This document shows, piece after piece, positions 53,937-61,635 of a stretch of 64,000 bases of DNA. Origin of the DNA: Streptomyces sp. CB02959 (GTDB lineage: Bacteria; Actinomycetota; Actinomycetes; Streptomycetales; Streptomycetaceae); assembly GCF_002803155.1 (NCBI RefSeq), contig NZ_NNBP01000010.1, positions 62,001 to 126,000 on the forward strand, given 5' to 3'. The position numbers and the translations under genes were made by a program. Position 1 is the stretch's first letter, and every line of letters begins with the position of its first letter. The notes under the pieces were generated by a model. That model made no database searches, had not been told where the DNA came from, and worked only from the letters and a program-made list of their open reading frames with translations.

Positions 53937-54126
53937 GGCTGGCCGAGCTTCTACGACCCCAAGGACACCGACGCCGTCGAGCTCCTGGAGGACCGCGGCC
54001 ACGGCATGGTCCGCACCGAGGTCCGCTGCGCCCGCTGCGGCTCGCACCGCGGGCACGTCTTCGAGGGCGAGGGGTACCCGACGCCGACGGACCAGCGGTA
54101 CTGCATCAACTTCCTTTCGTTGCGGC
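53937..54126 (+). pseudogene. Duplicated 3' fragment of msrB
   Basis: This stretch repeats 51081-51270 of msrB at a constant offset of 2856 bases with no gaps; I count eight mismatches over 190 bases, four of them in the last 16. In the msrB frame it reads from GWPSFYDPKDTDAVELLEDR to RYCINFLSLRL and then runs on into unrelated sequence. It has the catalytic Cys but lacks the first half of the enzyme, including the first zinc pair, so it cannot be active. Together with the left copy it brackets the helicase-associated gene. Confidence 0.88.
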
Positions 54127-54254
54127 TGAATCCAAGCGACGGCCGAGGTCGCCGTCGCCGTTCGACGGCGCGGTCGGCGGTGGACGTGGTGACGTGCTGA
54201 TGCCCGCGCCCCGGTGAGCGGGGAGCGGGCATCAGGGTCGTTGGGGGGAGTGCC

Positions 54255-54620
54255 TTACAGGCGGACGATGTTGTCGCATCCCAGGGACGTGCCGATCCTG
54301 GTGTGCTGCACGCCCCGCCGGTCCTTCCACCGGTGGCCGTGGCCCAGCAGGCCGTCCAGGATCCCGATCTCGCCGAGTACGTCGACGTTCTTCTCGTGTG
54401 CCCGGCATGCGGTGTGCTGCAGGATGACGACCTTGCGGCGGTGCGATCTGCCGTGCTTGTGTCTGCCGCTCGACTGCTGCTGGAAAACGCTGTTGTGGCT
54501 CGGCTGGGGGTGGTTGTCGCCGTGGTCCGTCCCGCTGTTGGCGTAGGCGGTGCCCGTGCCGGCGAGGCCGACGCTGCCGAGGACGGCGACCACTACGGCG
54601 GCCTTGCGAAGCTTGCGCAT
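54255..54620 (-). CDS. Small secreted hypothetical protein, His-rich
   Basis: This 121-residue protein has a clear Sec signal peptide (MRKLRKAAVVVAVLGSVGLA ... TAYA) and a mature part rich in His, Arg, Lys and Gln at the start (HGDNHPQPSHN; RHKHGRSHRRK), with two Cys. I do not recognise a function. A GGAGATGAC ribosome site precedes the ATG. The upstream 90 bases are notably A+T-rich, unlike the rest of the window, which, with its position beside the msrB duplicate, hints at transfer. Confidence 0.7.
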   Translation of the reverse strand: MRKLRKAAVVVAVLGSVGLAGTGTAYANSGTDHGDNHPQPSHNSVFQQQSSGRHKHGRSHRRKVVILQHTACRAHEKNVDVLGEIGILDGLLGHGHRWKDRRGVQHTRIGTSLGCDNIVRL

Positions 54621-54770
54621 GTCATCTCCGAAAATCGATCGGATGCGATCAGTAATAGATCGACTTCATACGGTTAGTGGAGATTAATGCAAAATGTGAC
54701 GCGCATACCGGGGGGCGCGCCGAATTCCCGCGGCCGTAGCTCACGGGTGCCGCCCGGGCCGTGGACGGGG

Positions 54771-55448
54771 CTACCCCCGGCTGAAGGGGAGCTTCGCGGT
54801 GAGCCAGGTGACCAGCTCGTTGGGGTTGCGGCTCTGGGTCCACAGCCGGCCGGGGCCGGTGAACTCGAAGACGAGGCCCTCGCCGGACTTGAGGGTCTGC
54901 ATCAGCCCGCGGGTCACCTTGCGCGTGGTGTAGGAGACGTCGTCGCCGAACGCGACCAGATGCCCGGAGTCGAGGACCATCTGTTCGCCGGGCTGCAACT
55001 CGACCTCGTCCAGTGCCCCGTAACAGGTGGCCAGAACCTGGCCCCGCCCCTCGGCGCGCACCAGGAAGCCGCCCTCGCCGCCGGCCAGGTTCTTGAATCC
55101 GCCCCACTTGGTGTCGAGGTCGATGCCCTCGGACGAGCACAGCCACGCGCCGCGGGCGAGGTTGGCGCCGCCGTCGACGGCGATGGCGGTGACGTCACCG
55201 GGAAGGCGCGCGGTGAGATCGACCCAGCCGCCCTCGGTGCCGGCCGTGAAACGGGTGACGAAGAGGGACTCGCCGCCCAGGACGCTGCGCTTGAGCCCCT
55301 TGAACAGGCCGCCCTCGGCCTTCGCCTCGACGTCGATCCCCGCGGAGGTGGCCATCATGGCCCCGGGCTCGGCACGGACGACCTCGCCCGCCGCCAGGTG
55401 CACCCGGGCGACCGCGAACGAGGGGCTGTGCCGTACTTCGATCCTCAT
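54771..55448 (-). CDS. AIM24 family protein
   Basis: This 225-residue protein is a member of the AIM24/TIGR00266 family: a beta-rich fold with blocks EPGAMMATSAGIDVEAKAEG, LGGESLFVTRFTAG and YGALDEVELQPGEQMVLDSG. It has no signal or membrane segment. Function in bacteria is unknown; the yeast relative acts in mitochondrial membrane organisation. ATG 55448 gives the family's usual beginning. It is monocistronic. Confidence 0.88.
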   Translation of the reverse strand: MRIEVRHSPSFAVARVHLAAGEVVRAEPGAMMATSAGIDVEAKAEGGLFKGLKRSVLGGESLFVTRFTAGTEGGWVDLTARLPGDVTAIAVDGGANLARGAWLCSSEGIDLDTKWGGFKNLAGGEGGFLVRAEGRGQVLATCYGALDEVELQPGEQMVLDSGHLVAFGDDVSYTTRKVTRGLMQTLKSGEGLVFEFTGPGRLWTQSRNPNELVTWLTAKLPFSRG

Positions 55449-55730
55449 TTCAGCCTCTTCTGACGGAATGGTTCTCAGCGGGTCGCGTGCTACGGGCGGC
55501 GCTGCGAGCCGTTCGTCGTCGAAGTCGCCGTGGTGGCGCAACAGGGCATCGGGGAGGGCGAGTTGGTGAGGGGGATCGGTCCGGTGTCCCGTGGGGCGCG
55601 GGTGCGGCACATCGCGATCGCCCGGGCGCCGGGCCGGTGGCCGGGTGGGGTGATCGGCGCCCGCCGGGGCCGACCCGCCGGCGGGGGCGCCGGCAGGTGC
55701 CCCCGCGCGGGTCGGACGGGTGGCGGGCCG

Positions 55731-56390
55731 TCAGATCGGCACCGTCACCGCCGTCATCACCAGCCCCGCCCCGATCAGCCACCCGCCGCTGAACTCGGTG
55801 AGGCGCCGGCCTTCCACCACCGGGCCGGGCACCAGCAGCCGGGCGGTGAAGGTGGCGTCGGTCGGGTCGAGGGTGAGGTGGGCCTCCTCGAAGCCCAGCC
55901 AGCGGCCGGTGAGCGGGTACCACGCCTTGTAGACGCTCTCCTTGGCGCTGAAGATCAGACGGTCCCAGCAGATCTCCGGCTGGTGCGCGCGGAGGCGGGA
56001 GATCTGTGCCCGCTCGTCGGGAAGCGTCACGAGGTCCAGGACGCCGGAGTCCTCGATGGGCGCGTGCGGCTCCGCGTCGACGCCCACGGAGCGGACGTCC
56101 GTCGCCCGGGCCACGGCGGCGCCGCGGTAGCCGGTGCAGTGGGTCATCGCGCCGACGATGCCGGTCGGCCAGATCGGGGCGCGGCCGGCCCCGGGCAGTA
56201 CCGGCGCGGGGGCTATCCCGAAGGCGGCCAGGGCTCGGCGGGCGCAGTTGCGGACCGTGCCGAATTCCCGCTGCCGGTGCGGCACCGCCTCCGTCACCAG
56301 CGCGAACTCCTCCGGATACATGTCCGAGAGCGGGTCGTCGTGGAAGGACTCGGCGGTCGCTATCGGCGCGGGCAGCAGCTTCTCGATCAC
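55731..56390 (-). CDS. 4'-phosphopantetheinyl transferase, Sfp/EntD type
   Basis: This 219-residue enzyme transfers the phosphopantetheine arm of CoA to carrier proteins of fatty acid, polyketide or peptide synthases. The Mg/CoA motifs are VGVDAEPH near residue 108 and FSAKESVYKAWYPLTGRWLGFEEA near 155; WPTGIVGAMTHCTGYRGAAV matches the conserved substrate-binding block. GTG 56390 overlaps the stop of the upstream metallophosphoesterase gene (GTGA). No synthase gene is nearby, so it probably serves several clusters. Confidence 0.92.
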   Translation of the reverse strand: MIEKLLPAPIATAESFHDDPLSDMYPEEFALVTEAVPHRQREFGTVRNCARRALAAFGIAPAPVLPGAGRAPIWPTGIVGAMTHCTGYRGAAVARATDVRSVGVDAEPHAPIEDSGVLDLVTLPDERAQISRLRAHQPEICWDRLIFSAKESVYKAWYPLTGRWLGFEEAHLTLDPTDATFTARLLVPGPVVEGRRLTEFSGGWLIGAGLVMTAVTVPI

Positions 56391-57304
56391 GCGGGCACTC
56401 CGGTGGTGGCGACGGGCAGGATCTGGACCGGGCGGCCGGGAGAGCCGGAGCGACGCCGCCATTCGCGAGGGTAACCGAGCGACACCTCCTGGTGGGGCAC
56501 TCCGTCCCACAGGAGCAGCCGCGGGATGTGCAGGTGCCCGTAGACCACCGTGGCGGCGCGGAACCGGCGGGGCCAGTCGGCGGTGGCCTCCGTCCCGCAC
56601 CACAGGGCGAACTCCGGGTACCACAGGGGTCTGGTGGGCTCGCGGACCAGTGGCCAGTGGTTGATCAGGACCGTCGGCAGGTCCGCCGGGAGGGCCGCGA
56701 GCCGGGCCTCGGTCTCCGCCACCCGGGCCCGGCACCACGCCTCGCGGGACGGGTACGGGTCGGGGTGCAGGAAGTATTCGTCGGTGCAGACGACCCCCGC
56801 CTTCTCGGCGAGCGCCAGGGCCTCCTCCTTGGAGCCCACGCCGGGCATCCGGAAGGAGTAGTCGTAGAGGAGGAAGAGCGGCGCGAGGGCGACCGGGCCG
56901 CCCGCGCCCTCCCAGACGGGATAGGGGTCCTCGGGGGTGACCACCCCCAACTCCCGGCAGATCTGCACCAGATGCTCGTACCGGGCCACACCGCGCAGCT
57001 GCACCGGATCCTTGGTGGGGGTCCACAGCTCGTGGTTGCCGGGCACCCACACCACCTTGGCGAACCGCTCGCTGAGCAGGCCGAGCGCCCAGCGGATGTC
57101 CTCGACGTACTCCCCGACGTCCCCGGCCACCAGCAGCCAGTCGTCGTCGGATTCCGGTCTTAACCGCTCGACGATGTCGCGGTTCTCGTCGTACCGGACG
57201 TGCAGGTCGCTGACAGCCACCAGGCGGCCCTCGCGCGAGGCGGGGGCCGGCGCGGTGGTGGCATGTTCGGCGCCGGGGGTGAAGGTGCGGATCTCGTATG
57301 TCAC
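56387..57304 (-). CDS. Metallophosphoesterase
   Basis: This 305-residue calcineurin-like phosphoesterase has the metal-binding set AVSDLHVRYDENRDIVERL, VAGDVGEYVEDI, VPGNHELW, NHWPLVREP and VYGHLHIPR in the normal order. Substrate is unknown. It is transcribed first and overlaps the phosphopantetheinyl transferase by four bases, so the two are translated together; a role in phosphopantetheine or CoA turnover is possible but only inferred. Confidence 0.9.
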   Translation of the reverse strand: MTYEIRTFTPGAEHATTAPAPASREGRLVAVSDLHVRYDENRDIVERLRPESDDDWLLVAGDVGEYVEDIRWALGLLSERFAKVVWVPGNHELWTPTKDPVQLRGVARYEHLVQICRELGVVTPEDPYPVWEGAGGPVALAPLFLLYDYSFRMPGVGSKEEALALAEKAGVVCTDEYFLHPDPYPSREAWCRARVAETEARLAALPADLPTVLINHWPLVREPTRPLWYPEFALWCGTEATADWPRRFRAATVVYGHLHIPRLLLWDGVPHQEVSLGYPREWRRRSGSPGRPVQILPVATTGVPA

Positions 57305-57431
57305 CTCAGCAGTAAAGACGGTGCGGAGGGGAGAGTGAAGCGCCTCCTGGAATCCGGGGGGTGTGCCGTGGGCCCGCCCGCCGGTCCGCGGACGTCCCGC
57401 GGACCGGGGGGCGGGCCGTCCGGCGCGGCCG

Positions 57432-59030
57432 TCAGCGGGCGCCGGGGGAGGGGGCGCCGCCGCGCCGGATGCGGGTGGCCAGCCACAGGTCGAAGCGGTC
57501 GTCGGGGTCGTCGAGGTGGCGCCCGGTGACGTCCATCGCCTTGTCCAGGCGGTTGCGCACGGTGTGCCGGTGGACGCCGAGCCGGCGGCTGGTGGCGTCC
57601 CAGGCGCCGCCGGTCTCCAGCCAGGCGGCGAGGGTGGCGATCAGCTCCTCGCCGTTGTCGGCCAGGTCCAGCGGGCCGAGCACGGTGTCGGCGTAGCCGT
57701 GCAGCGTCCGCCGGTCGCCCAGCTCCAGCAGCAGCCGGGCGGCTTCGCTCTGCCGGGCCTCCGCGGGCGCCCCGCTGGTCCGGCTGACCGCCAGCAGCCC
57801 GGTGGCCTGCCGCAGCGACACCCGGACCGCCTCCGGCGCGGTGGCCGGGCCGATGCCCGCCGGGCAGTGCGGCGCGAACCGGCCGAGCACCGCGTGGATG
57901 TCCAGCTCCTCGCCCACCACCGCCTCGATCACCGGCCCCGGCGCGGACCCCGGCCCGCCGGTCACCCGCACCAGCCCGCCGGGCATCGCCAGCGCCAGAT
58001 CGGCGGCCATCTCCTGGTCCGCGCCCTCCGGCAGCCCGGCCCGCGCGGGTGCGCCGCCGGGGCCCCGCGGCCCGGTGGCGGGCGCGGTCTCCACGACGAC
58101 CGCCCGCACCCGCTCCGCGGACAGCCCGACCGACGCCAGCATGTCCCGGGCCCGGTCCGCCGCCAGGTCCTCGTCCGCCAGCAGCTCGGACAGCAGCGCC
58201 GACCGCCGCCGGCGTTCCGGCTCGTCCCGCAGATGGCGTCGCTCCAGCTCCAGGGAGAGCAGCGAGATCAGTCCGGGGACGACGGACCGGGCCGCGTCGT
58301 CCGGTCGCCCGGTGAGCAGCAGCAGCCCGCGCAGCCGGCGGGCGCCGAGCGGCTGCACCTCCAGCTGCTCGCCGCCGGCGGTGCTGGTGGCGCTGCCGCG
58401 CAGCCCCCGCGCGGCGACCCGTTCGACCAGGTCGCGGGCGTGCGCGAGCGGGGCCCGGGGCTCCTGCTCGGCGGCCGCCAGCTGCCGCCCCATCGGGTCG
58501 AGGACGGTGGCGCCGACCCCGGTGGCCGCCGTCCACTCCGCCAGCATCGGTTGCAGCCCGTCGCTGGTGGCCGCGGCCGCGGTCAGCCGCCGCTGGGTGG
58601 CGAAGGCCCGGTGCAGCACCTCCTGCTGCTCGGTGGCCCGGGCGTCGAAGACCGCCTTGGTGACCGCGATGAACGGGACCTCGTCCGGCACCGTCAGCAG
58701 CGGCAGCCCCGCCTCCTGCGCCGCCGTGACCAGTGGTTCCGGCGCTTCCTGGTACGGCAGTCCCTGCCCCAGTCCGAGCGCCAGGCAGGCCGCGCCGCCC
58801 TCGGCCACGTCCCGGACGTAGGCGCGGCAGTCCGCCGGCTCCATCGGCAGCAGCAGCCCGATCGTCATCAGCAGCTCGCCGCCCTGCAGCCACTTCCCCG
58901 GGTGCAGGAGGTCGGAGACGGTCGCCGCCTCGATGGTGCGGGACAGCAGCTCCTGCGGTACGTCATAGGTGACGGCCAGATGGAGGCCGGGTCGGGCCAG
59001 CAGGTCCGAAATACGCAGTGGCATAGACAT
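57432..59030 (-). CDS. PucR-family transcriptional regulator
   Basis: This 532-residue regulator has an N-terminal PucR domain (MPLRISDLLARPGLHLAVTY ... MEPADCRAYVRDVAEGGAAC), a middle GGDEF-like CdaR region, and a C-terminal helix-turn-helix with WDATSRRLGVHRHTVRNRLDKA. Such regulators respond to purine or related metabolites. It diverges from the NCS1 permease gene across 153 bases, so that permease is the likely target. ATG 59030 and 59024 are both possible. Confidence 0.9.
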   Translation of the reverse strand: MSMPLRISDLLARPGLHLAVTYDVPQELLSRTIEAATVSDLLHPGKWLQGGELLMTIGLLLPMEPADCRAYVRDVAEGGAACLALGLGQGLPYQEAPEPLVTAAQEAGLPLLTVPDEVPFIAVTKAVFDARATEQQEVLHRAFATQRRLTAAAATSDGLQPMLAEWTAATGVGATVLDPMGRQLAAAEQEPRAPLAHARDLVERVAARGLRGSATSTAGGEQLEVQPLGARRLRGLLLLTGRPDDAARSVVPGLISLLSLELERRHLRDEPERRRRSALLSELLADEDLAADRARDMLASVGLSAERVRAVVVETAPATGPRGPGGAPARAGLPEGADQEMAADLALAMPGGLVRVTGGPGSAPGPVIEAVVGEELDIHAVLGRFAPHCPAGIGPATAPEAVRVSLRQATGLLAVSRTSGAPAEARQSEAARLLLELGDRRTLHGYADTVLGPLDLADNGEELIATLAAWLETGGAWDATSRRLGVHRHTVRNRLDKAMDVTGRHLDDPDDRFDLWLATRIRRGGAPSPGAR

Positions 59031-59183
59031 AGTGTCCACCACATATCTATTGAATCGACGATCGGGCGATCGAGTCCCGGCGAGCGGGCGCCTAGGTTCA
59101 CACCACCGCGGAATGCGCAGTCCACACGGGCTGCCCGCGGCACCACCCCCGCACACCCTGTCGCCACGCCCGAGGAGTAACCC

Positions 59184-60674
59184 ATGGATCCCACGGCACC
59201 CATGGAAGGCACGAGCGAGGGGCGAGGCTCCCGCATGATCGAGGTCCGCTCCATCGACTACGTCCCCGTCCGCGAACGGCACGGGAAGGTCTGGCACCAG
59301 GGTCCGTTCTGGTTCACCGGCAACTTCGTGCTCACCACGATGGTCACCGGCTTCCTCGGCCCGGCCCTCGGCCTGAGCCTGCCCGCCTCCGTGGCCGCCG
59401 TGGTCCTCGGCGCCTGCTTCGGCACGTTCTTCATGGCCTTCCACGCCAACCAGGGCCCCCGGATGGGCCTGCCGCAGATGATCCAGTCGCGGGCCCAGTT
59501 CGGCATCCGCGGCGCGATCGTCCCGTTCGCCGCGGTGGTCTTCGTCTACGTCGGGTTCAACGTCTTCAACGTCGTCCTGGCCGCCCAGGGCCTGCGGACC
59601 GTCTTCCCCGGCGGCACCACCCTCTGGTACGTGCTGATCATCGGCGTCGCCATTGTGCTCGCCGTGGTCGGCCACGACCTGCTGCACCTCGTCCAGCGCT
59701 GGCTCACCTACGTACTGATCGTGGTCTTCGGCGTGCTGACCGTCGGCGCGCTGGTCCAGCTCGACCCGCACTCCGCGGCCGCCGCCGGGCACGCCGCGCA
59801 CGGCTCCTGGACGTCCTTCCTGGTGGTCTTCTCCGCCGCGGCCGGCTACCAGATCAGCTACGCCGTCTACGTCTCGGACTACTCCCGCTACCTGCCCCGC
59901 GACGTCTCCGCGCGCAAGGTCATCTGGTGGACCTACGCGGGCGCGGCCGGCTCCGCCGCCTGGCTGATGTCGCTGGGCGCCCTGCTCGCCTCGGCCCTGC
60001 CGCACCCGGACGCGATCAGCGGCATCCGCCAGGTCGGCAACGCGATCATCCCCGGCTTCGGCACCTTCGCGGTGGTCGTCTCGTCCGTCGCCCTGATCGG
60101 CATCATGGCCGTCAACGCGTACGGCGCGATGCTCACCACCACCAGCGCGATCGACGCCTTCCGCGCGGTCAAGCCGACCGTCCGGATCCGGATCGCCGGC
60201 ATCGTGGCCATCGGCCTGATCGTCTTCACCGTGGCGATGCTGCTCCCGGAGAACTACCTGGAGAGCTTCAACACCTTCGTGCTGATGATGCTCTACTTCC
60301 TGATCCCGTGGACCGCGGTCAACCTGGTCGACTTCTACTGGGTCCGGCGCGGCCACTACGCGGTCACCGCGATCTTCAACCCGGCGGGCATCTACGGGCG
60401 CTGGTCCTGGCGCGGCATCACCGCCTACGTCGCGGGCTTCGCCGCGATGATCCCGTTCTTCTCCACCTCCTTCTACACCGGCCCGATCACCAAGGCGCTG
60501 GGCGGCGCGGACCTGTCCTTCGTGCCCGGCCTGCTGGTCGGCGGCGGCCTGTACTACCTGCTCACCCGCAGCCTCGACCAGGCGGCGGAGGCGGCGGCGG
60601 TCGCCGAGAGCGAGCGCGAGCTGGAAGGAGCCGAGGCGGACGGGCCGGCACCCGCCGCGGCCTCGCACGGCTGA
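59184..60674 (+). CDS. NCS1-family nucleobase (cytosine/purine) permease
   Basis: This 496-residue transporter has about 12 transmembrane segments and the NCS1 features: an N-terminal substrate-binding start (RHGKVWHQGPFWFTGNFVLT), MGLPQMIQSRAQFGIRGAIV near residue 97 and YQISYAVYVSDYSRYLPRD near 225. It should import cytosine, a purine or a related compound. AGGAGTAACCC before the ATG fixes the start. Pairing with PucR regulator supports a purine or pyrimidine link. Confidence 0.9.
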   Translation: MDPTAPMEGTSEGRGSRMIEVRSIDYVPVRERHGKVWHQGPFWFTGNFVLTTMVTGFLGPALGLSLPASVAAVVLGACFGTFFMAFHANQGPRMGLPQMIQSRAQFGIRGAIVPFAAVVFVYVGFNVFNVVLAAQGLRTVFPGGTTLWYVLIIGVAIVLAVVGHDLLHLVQRWLTYVLIVVFGVLTVGALVQLDPHSAAAAGHAAHGSWTSFLVVFSAAAGYQISYAVYVSDYSRYLPRDVSARKVIWWTYAGAAGSAAWLMSLGALLASALPHPDAISGIRQVGNAIIPGFGTFAVVVSSVALIGIMAVNAYGAMLTTTSAIDAFRAVKPTVRIRIAGIVAIGLIVFTVAMLLPENYLESFNTFVLMMLYFLIPWTAVNLVDFYWVRRGHYAVTAIFNPAGIYGRWSWRGITAYVAGFAAMIPFFSTSFYTGPITKALGGADLSFVPGLLVGGGLYYLLTRSLDQAAEAAAVAESERELEGAEADGPAPAAASHG

Positions 60675-60874
60675 CGCACAGGGCGGCGCGGGCCGCCCGG
60701 GGCCGCCGCGCACCAGCGGATGAGCCGCCCCCTTCATCCCGCTATGGTCGGTCGGTAGGGAAACATCCCACCGGCCGACCGGCGTTTTCCGGCCATCGGG
60801 GCGCCCGGGCTCGGGCCGTCCGGCCATCGGGGGTCCGGCCACCGGGCCCTCGGACGAAGGGAAGTGAGCGCACC

Positions 60875-61408
60875 ATGCAGGTGGCGTTTCTGGTGGCCCC
60901 CGCGGGCGCCGAACAGGCCGAGCTGACCGAGCCCTGGCGGGCGGTCACCGCCGCGGGCGGCACGCCCAAGCTGATCTCCACCAGGTCCGGCCGGATCCAG
61001 GCGTTCCACCACCTCGACAAGGCCGACACCTTCCCCGTCGACCTGACCGTGGACGCGGCGTCCGTCGCGGACTTCGACGCCCTGGTCCTCCCCGGCGGGG
61101 TGGCCGGCCCCGACGCCCTCCGCCTGGACAAGGGGGCGATCTCCCTCATCGCGTCCTTCTTCGAGACCGGCAAACCGGTCGCGGCCATCTGCCACGCCCC
61201 CTGGACCCTGATCGAGGCCGATGTGGTCCGGGGCCGCACCCTCACCTCCTGGCCCAGCCTGCGGACCGACATCCGCAACGCCGGCGGCATCTGGGTCGAC
61301 AAACAGGTCGTCGTGTGCCCCCAGGCCGCCAACACCCTCGTCACCAGCCGCAAACCCGCCGACCTGCCCGCCTTCTGCAAGGCCCTGGTCGAGGAGTTCT
61401 CGCGCTGA
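60875..61408 (+). CDS. DJ-1/PfpI family protein
   Basis: This 177-residue protein is a class I amidotransferase-like DJ-1/PfpI domain: FDALVLPGGVAGPDALRL near residue 70 and the nucleophilic Cys in VAAICHAPWTLIEADVVRGR near 107, with His next to it. Relatives act as glyoxalases, deglycases or stress chaperones (YhbO/PfpI type). The activity cannot be told. ATG 60875 has GAAGGGAAG upstream. Confidence 0.9.
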   Translation: MQVAFLVAPAGAEQAELTEPWRAVTAAGGTPKLISTRSGRIQAFHHLDKADTFPVDLTVDAASVADFDALVLPGGVAGPDALRLDKGAISLIASFFETGKPVAAICHAPWTLIEADVVRGRTLTSWPSLRTDIRNAGGIWVDKQVVVCPQAANTLVTSRKPADLPAFCKALVEEFSR

Positions 61409-61635
61409 CCCGGCACCGGGACGCCCGAGTCACGTCACCGGGTTCCGGCCGGACGTCCCGAAGGTGCGGACACGGCCCTCAGACCGGTCCGTAGACGGCG
61501 GCCCGGGCTCCGGTGCGCTCCCTCGGGTCCAGGGTGACGGACGGGAGCGTCGCCACCTCGGCGAGCGGCTCACCGCACGCCCGCACCGGCACGCCCGCCA
61601 CCCGAGGATCACTCAGCAGGGGGCCCACCCACCCC

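Noticed and set aside
54006..54200. 64-residue open frame starting with the second msrB copy
   Set aside because: It is the C-terminal piece of MsrB run into unrelated sequence and lacks half the zinc site; listed as a pseudogene fragment.
54303..54677. 124-residue plus-strand frame over the secreted protein gene
   Set aside because: The minus-strand frame has a clear signal peptide and ribosome site; the plus-strand frame has neither.
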